Below, piece by piece: positions 58,145 to 64,000 of a stretch of DNA of 64,000 nucleotides (position 1 is the stretch's first letter; the number at the start of each line of letters is the position of its first letter). Made by a program: the position numbers and the translations under genes. This DNA comes from Bathymodiolus brooksi (lineage: Eukaryota; Mollusca; Bivalvia; Mytilida; Modiolidae): NCBI GenBank assembly GCA_963680875.1, contig OY804582.1, positions 55,384,646-55,448,645 on the forward strand. Direction: 5' to 3'. A model generated the notes under the pieces. The model worked only from the letters and a program-made list of their open reading frames with translations. It searched no databases and was not told the origin of the DNA.

Positions 58145-61100
58145 CCAAATACAACATCCGCCAAATAGTCGTATTCCTGTACTACAATATCAAATAACCC
58201 AAACACAACATCCACCAAATAGTCATATTCCTGTACTACAATATCAAATAACCCAAACACAACATCCATCAAATAGCAAATAGTCGTATTCCTGTACTAC
58301 AATATCACATAACCTAAACACAACATCCTCCAAATAGTCATATTCCTGTACTACAATATCAAATAACCCAAACACAACATCAGCCAAATAGTCATATTCC
58401 TGTACTACGATATCAAATAACCCAAACACAGCATCCTCCAAATAGTCATATTCCAATACTACAATATCAAATAACCCAAACACAACATCCGCCAAATATT
58501 CATATTCCTGTACTACAATATCAAATAACCCAAGCACAACATCAGCCAAATAGTCATATTCCTATACTACAATATCAAATAGCCCAAACACAACATCCAA
58601 CAAATAGTCATATTCCTATACTACAATATCAAATAACCCAAACACAACATTCGCCAAACAGTCATATTCCTATACTACAATATCAAATAACCCAAACACA
58701 ACATCCAACAAATAGTCATATTCCTATACTACAATATCAAATAACCCAAACACAACATCTACCAAATAGTCGTATTCCTATACTACAATATCAAATAACC
58801 CAAACACAACATCCTCCAAATAGTCGTATTCCTGTACTACAATATCAAATAAACCAAACACAACATCAACCGAATAGTCGTATTCCTGGACTACAATATC
58901 AAATAACCCAAACACAACATCAGCCAAATAGTCGTATTCCTGTACTACAATATCAAATAACCCAAACACAACATCAGCCAAATAGTCGTATTCCTGTACT
59001 ACAATATCAAATAACCCAAACACAACATCAGCCAAATAGTCATATTCCTGTACTACAATATCAAATAACCTAAACACAACATCCTCCAAATAGTCATATT
59101 CCTGTACTACAATATCAAATAACCCAAACACAACATCCGCCAAATAGTCATATTCCTATACTACAATATCAAATACCCCAAAACAACATCAACCAAATAG
59201 TCATATTCCTGTACTACAATATCAAATAACCCAAACACAACATCCTCCAAATAGTCATATTCCTGTACTACAATATCAAATAACCCAAACACAACATCCT
59301 CCAAATAGTCACATTCCTATACTACAATATCAAATAACCCAAACACAACATCCGCCAAATAGTCATATTCCTGTACTAAAATATCAAATAACCCAAACAC
59401 AACATCCCCCAAATAGTCATATTCCTATACTACAATATCAAATAACCCAAACAAAACATCCTCCAAATAGTCATATTCCTGTACTACAATATCAAATAAC
59501 CCAAACACAACATCCGCCAAATAGTCATATTCCTGTACTACAATATCAAATACCCCAAACACAACATCCTCCAAATAGTCATATTCCTGTACTACAATAT
59601 AAAATAACCCAAACACAACATCCTCCAAATACTGGTATTCCTGTACTACAATATCAAATAACCCAAACACAACATCCGCCAAATAGTCATATTCCTATAC
59701 TACAATATCAAATAACGCAACCACAACATCCTCCAAATAGTCGTATTCCTATACTACAATATCAAATAACCTAAATACAACATCCACCAAATAGTCATAT
59801 TCCTATACTACAATATCAAATAACCCAAACACAACATCCGCCAAATAGTCATATTCCTGTACTAAAATATCAAATAACCCAAACACAACATCCCCCAAAT
59901 AGTCATATTCCTATACTACAATATCAAATAACCCAAACAAAACATCCTCCAAATAGTCATATTCCTGTACTACAATATCAAATAACCCAAACACAACATC
60001 CGCCAAATAGTCATATTCCTGTACTACAATATCAAATACCCCAAACACAACATCCTCCAAATAGTCATATTCCTGTACTACAATATAAAATAACCCAAAC
60101 ACAACATCCTCCAAATACTGGTATTCCTGTACTACAATATCAAATAACCCAAACACAACATCCGCCAAATAGTCATATTCCTATACTACAATATCAAATA
60201 ACGCAACCACAACATCCTCCAAATAGTCGTATTCCTATACTACAATATCAAATAACCTAAATACAACATCCACCAAATAGTCATATTCCTATACTACAAT
60301 ATCAAATAACCTAAACACAACATCCACCAAATAGTCATATTCCTATACTACAATATCAAATAACCTAAGCACAACATTCTCCAAATAGTCGTATTCCTAT
60401 ACTACAATATCAAATAACCCAAACACAACATGCTCCAAATAGTCGTATTCCTACACTACAATATCAAATAACCCAAACACAACATGCTCCAAATAGTCAT
60501 ATTCCTGTACTACAATATCAAATAACCCAAGCAACATCCGCCAAATAGTCATATTCCTGTACTACAATATCAAATAACCCAAACACAACATCCTCCAAAT
60601 AGTCATATTCCAATACTACAATATCAAATAATCTAAACACAACATCCGGCAAATAGTCGTATTCCTATACTACAATATCAAATAACCCAAACACAACATC
60701 AGCCAAATAGTCATATTCCTGTACTACAATATCAAATAACCCAAACACAACATCCTCCAAATAGTCGTATTCCTGTACTACAATATCAAATAACCTAAAC
60801 ACAACATCCACCAAATAGTCATATTCCTATACTAAAATATCAAATAACCTAAACACAACATTCTCCAAATAGTCGTATTCCTATACTACAATATCAAATA
60901 ACCCAAAGACAACATGCTCCAAATAGTCGTATTCCTGTACTACAATATCAAATATCCTAAACACAACATCCGCCAAATAGTCATATTCCTCTACTACAAT
61001 ATCAAATAACCCAAACAACATCCGCCAAATAGTCATATTCCTGTACTACAATATCAAATAACCCAAACACAACATCCTCCAAATAGTCATATTCCTATAC

Positions 61101-64000
61101 TACAATATCAAATAACCCAAACACAACATACGCCAAATAGTCGTATTCCTGTACTACAATATCAAATAACCTAAACACAACATCCGCCAAATAGTCATAT
61201 TCCTGTACTACAATATCAAATAACCTAAACACAACATCCTCCAAATAGTCGTATTCCTATACTACAATATCAAAAAACCCAAACACAACATCAGCCAAAT
61301 AGTCGTATTACTGTACTACAATATCAAATAACCCAAAAAACATCCGCTAAATAGTCGTATTCCTGTACTACAATATCAAATAACCCAAACACAACATCAG
61401 CCAAATTGTCATATTCCTATACTACAATATCAAATAACCCAAACAACATCCGCCAAATAGTCGTATTCCTGTACTACAATATCAAATAACCCAAACACAA
61501 CATCCTCCAAATAGTCATATTCCTATACTACAATATCAAATAACCCAAACACAACATCCTCCAAATAGTCGTATTCCTATACCACAATATCAAATAACCC
61601 AAACACAACTTTCGCCAAATAGTCATATTCCTATACTACAATATCAAATAACCCAAACACAACATCCGCCAAATAGTCATATTCCTGTACTACAATATCA
61701 AATAACCTAAACACAACATCCTCCAAATAGTCGTATTCCTGTACTTCAATATCAAATAACCCAAACACAACATCCTCCAAATAGTCATATTCCTGTACTA
61801 CAATATCAAATAACCTAAACACAACATCAGCCAAATAGTCGTATTCCTGTACTACAATATCAAATAACCTAAACACAACATCCGCCAAATAGTCGTATTC
61901 CTATACTACAATATCAAATAACCCAAACACAACATCAGCCAAATAGTCATATTCCTATACTACAATATCAAATAACCCAAACACAACATCAGCCAAATAA
62001 TCATATTCCTGTACTACAATATCAAATAAGCCAAACACAACATCCTCCAAATAGTCATATTCCTATACTACAATATGAAATAACCTAAACACAACATCCG
62101 CCAAATAGCCGTATTCCTATACTACAATATCAAATAACCCAAACACAACATCAGCCAAATAGTCATATTCCTGTACTACAATATCAAATAACCCAAACAA
62201 CATCCGCCAAATAGTCGTATTCCTGTACTACAATATCAAATAACCTATACACAACATCCGCCAAATAGTCGTATTCCTATACTACAATATCAAATAACCT
62301 AAACACAACATCCGCCAAATAGTCATATTCCTATACTACAATATCAAATAACCCAAACACAACATCCGCCAAATAGTCATATTCCTGTACTACAATATCA
62401 AATAACCCAAACACAACATCCTCCAAATAGTCGTATTCCTATACTTCAATATCAAATAACCCAAACACAACATCAGCCAAATAGTCGTATTCCTGTACTA
62501 CAATATCAAATAACCTAAACACAACATCAGCCAAATAGTCGTATTCCTGTACTACAATATCAAATAACCTAAACACAACATCAGCCAAATAGTCATATTC
62601 CTGTACTACAATATCAAATAACCCAAACACAACATCAACCAAATAGTCATATTCCTGTACTACAATATCAAATAACCCAAACACAACATCAGCCAAATAG
62701 TCATATTCCTGTACTACAATATCTAATAACCCAAACACAACATCCAACAAATAGTCATACTCCTATACTACAATATCAAATAACCCAAACACAATATCCG
62801 CCAAATAGTCGTATTCCTGTACTACAATATCAAATAACCCAAACACAACATCAGCCAAATAGTCATATCCCTATACTACAATATCAAATAATCCAAACAC
62901 AACATCCTCCAAATAGTCATATTCCTATTCTACAATATCAAATAACCCAAACACAACATCCGCCAAATAGTAGTATTCCTGTACTACAATATCAAGTAAG
63001 CCAAACAACATCCGCCAAATAGTCGTATTCCTGTACTACTATATTAAATAACCTAAACACAACATCAACCAAATATTCATATTCCTATACTACAATATCA
63101 AATAACCCAAACACAACATCCGCCAAATAGTCGTATTCCTATACTACAATATCAAATAATCCAAACACAACATCCTCCAAATAGTCATATTCCTATACTA
63201 CAATATCAAATAACCCAAACACAACATCCGCCAAATAGTCGTATTCCTGTACTACAATATCAAGTAAGCCAAACAACATCCGCCAAATAGTCGTATTCCT
63301 GTACTACTATATTAAATAACCTAAACACAACATCAGCCAAATAGTCATATACCTATATTACAATATCAAATAACCCAAACACAACATCCGCAAAATAGTC
63401 ATATTCCTGTACTACAATATCAAATAACCCAAACACAACATCCGCCAAATAGTCATATTCCTGTACTACAATATCAAATTACCCAAACACAACATCAGCC
63501 AAATAGTCATATTCCTGTACTACAATATCAAATAACCCAAACACAACATCAGCTAAATAGTCATATTCCTGTACTACAATATCAAATAACCCAAACACAC
63601 ATCCTCCAAATAGTCATATTCCTATACTACAATATCAAATAACCCAAACACAACATCCTTCAAATAGTCATATTCCTGTACTACAAAATCAAATAACCTA
63701 AGCACAACATCCTTCAAATAGTCATATTCCTGTACTACAATATCAAATAACCCAAACACAACATCCTTCAAATAGTCATATTCCTGTACTACAATATCAA
63801 AAAACCTTAACACAACATCAGCCAAATAGTCGTATTCCTGTACTACAATATCAAATAACCCAAACACAACATTCTCCAAATAGTCATATTCCTATACTAC
63901 AATATCAAATAACCCAACCACAACATCCTCCAAATAGTAATATTCCTCTACTACAATATCAAATAACCCAAACACAACATCAGCCAAATAGTCATATTCC
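58145..64000. repeat. 54-bp satellite, ~108 copies, runs off the window
   Basis: Unit: CAAATAGTCATATTCCTGTA + CTACAATATCAAATAACCC + AAACACAACATCCGC. On the minus strand it reads VVFGLFDIVVQEYDYLAD because 54 is divisible by 3; breaks by stops and 3-5 bp deletions show it is not a gene. 59425-59682 and 59911-60168 are identical, 486 bp (9 units) apart. Confidence 0.97.

Noticed and set aside
58039..63879. Many minus-strand ORFs of 77-121 codons with an 18-residue repeat
   Set aside because: Translation of the 54-bp satellite; repeatedly broken by stops and small deletions, with no non-repetitive coding sequence.

Overview
The window looks like nuclear DNA of a lophotrochozoan animal, most likely a marine bivalve mollusc. 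This is inferred from AT-rich DNA, split genes with GT-AG introns, and very many copies of a tRNA-derived SINE (here SINE-A) of a kind common in molluscs. Penelope-like and LINE remnants, large tandem arrays and a MIEAP-type domain, expanded in molluscs, point the same way. There are no bacterial operons, CRISPR arrays or phage genes.

Three host genes can be assembled by joining exons. (1) A macrophage migration inhibitory factor (MIF)-like gene on the + strand: exons 7032-7151, 9743-9918 and 11735-11774, 111 aa. Its intron phases match MIF, but the catalytic N-terminal proline is replaced by threonine. (2) A glyoxylate/hydroxypyruvate reductase (GRHPR) gene on the - strand: exons 41630-41426, 27261-27091 and 26576-25981, 323 aa and apparently complete. 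Its 14.2 kb first intron holds a LINE, a 27-bp satellite, SINEs, a MITE and a fold-back element. A degenerate copy of its last exon lies just downstream at 24395-24902 and has lost the catalytic His. (3) The 3' end of a mitochondria-eating-protein (MIEAP/SPATA18)-domain gene on the - strand: exons 56906-56793 and 56046-55243. Its C-terminus is an array of near-identical 40-residue repeats. A possible intronless 104-aa gene lies at 45392-45706.

The rest is mobile or repetitive DNA. 0-7 kb: SINEs, an inverted-repeat fold-back element with 8-bp target duplications, two MITE-like elements and a 5'-truncated LINE. 12-17 kb: a tandemly amplified MITE, a frameshifted pseudogene of a Cys-rich transposon-like protein, and LINE 3' fragments. 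17-22 kb: two Penelope-like element 3' halves facing away from each other, each with a hammerhead-ribozyme-like motif, around an NHL-repeat pseudogene. 43-55 kb: SINEs, a 23/46-bp minisatellite, a Penelope-type RT remnant and a LINE endonuclease remnant. 58.1-64 kb: a 54-bp satellite that starts at the tail of a SINE and runs off the window.

The three host genes have unrelated roles: a cytokine-like fold, cytosolic glyoxylate detoxification, and mitochondrial quality control. Nothing suggests they act as a cluster. The best leads are the MIF-like pseudoenzyme, the ribozyme-like motif in the Penelope pair, the repeat-tailed MIEAP protein, and the satellites with higher-order structure.
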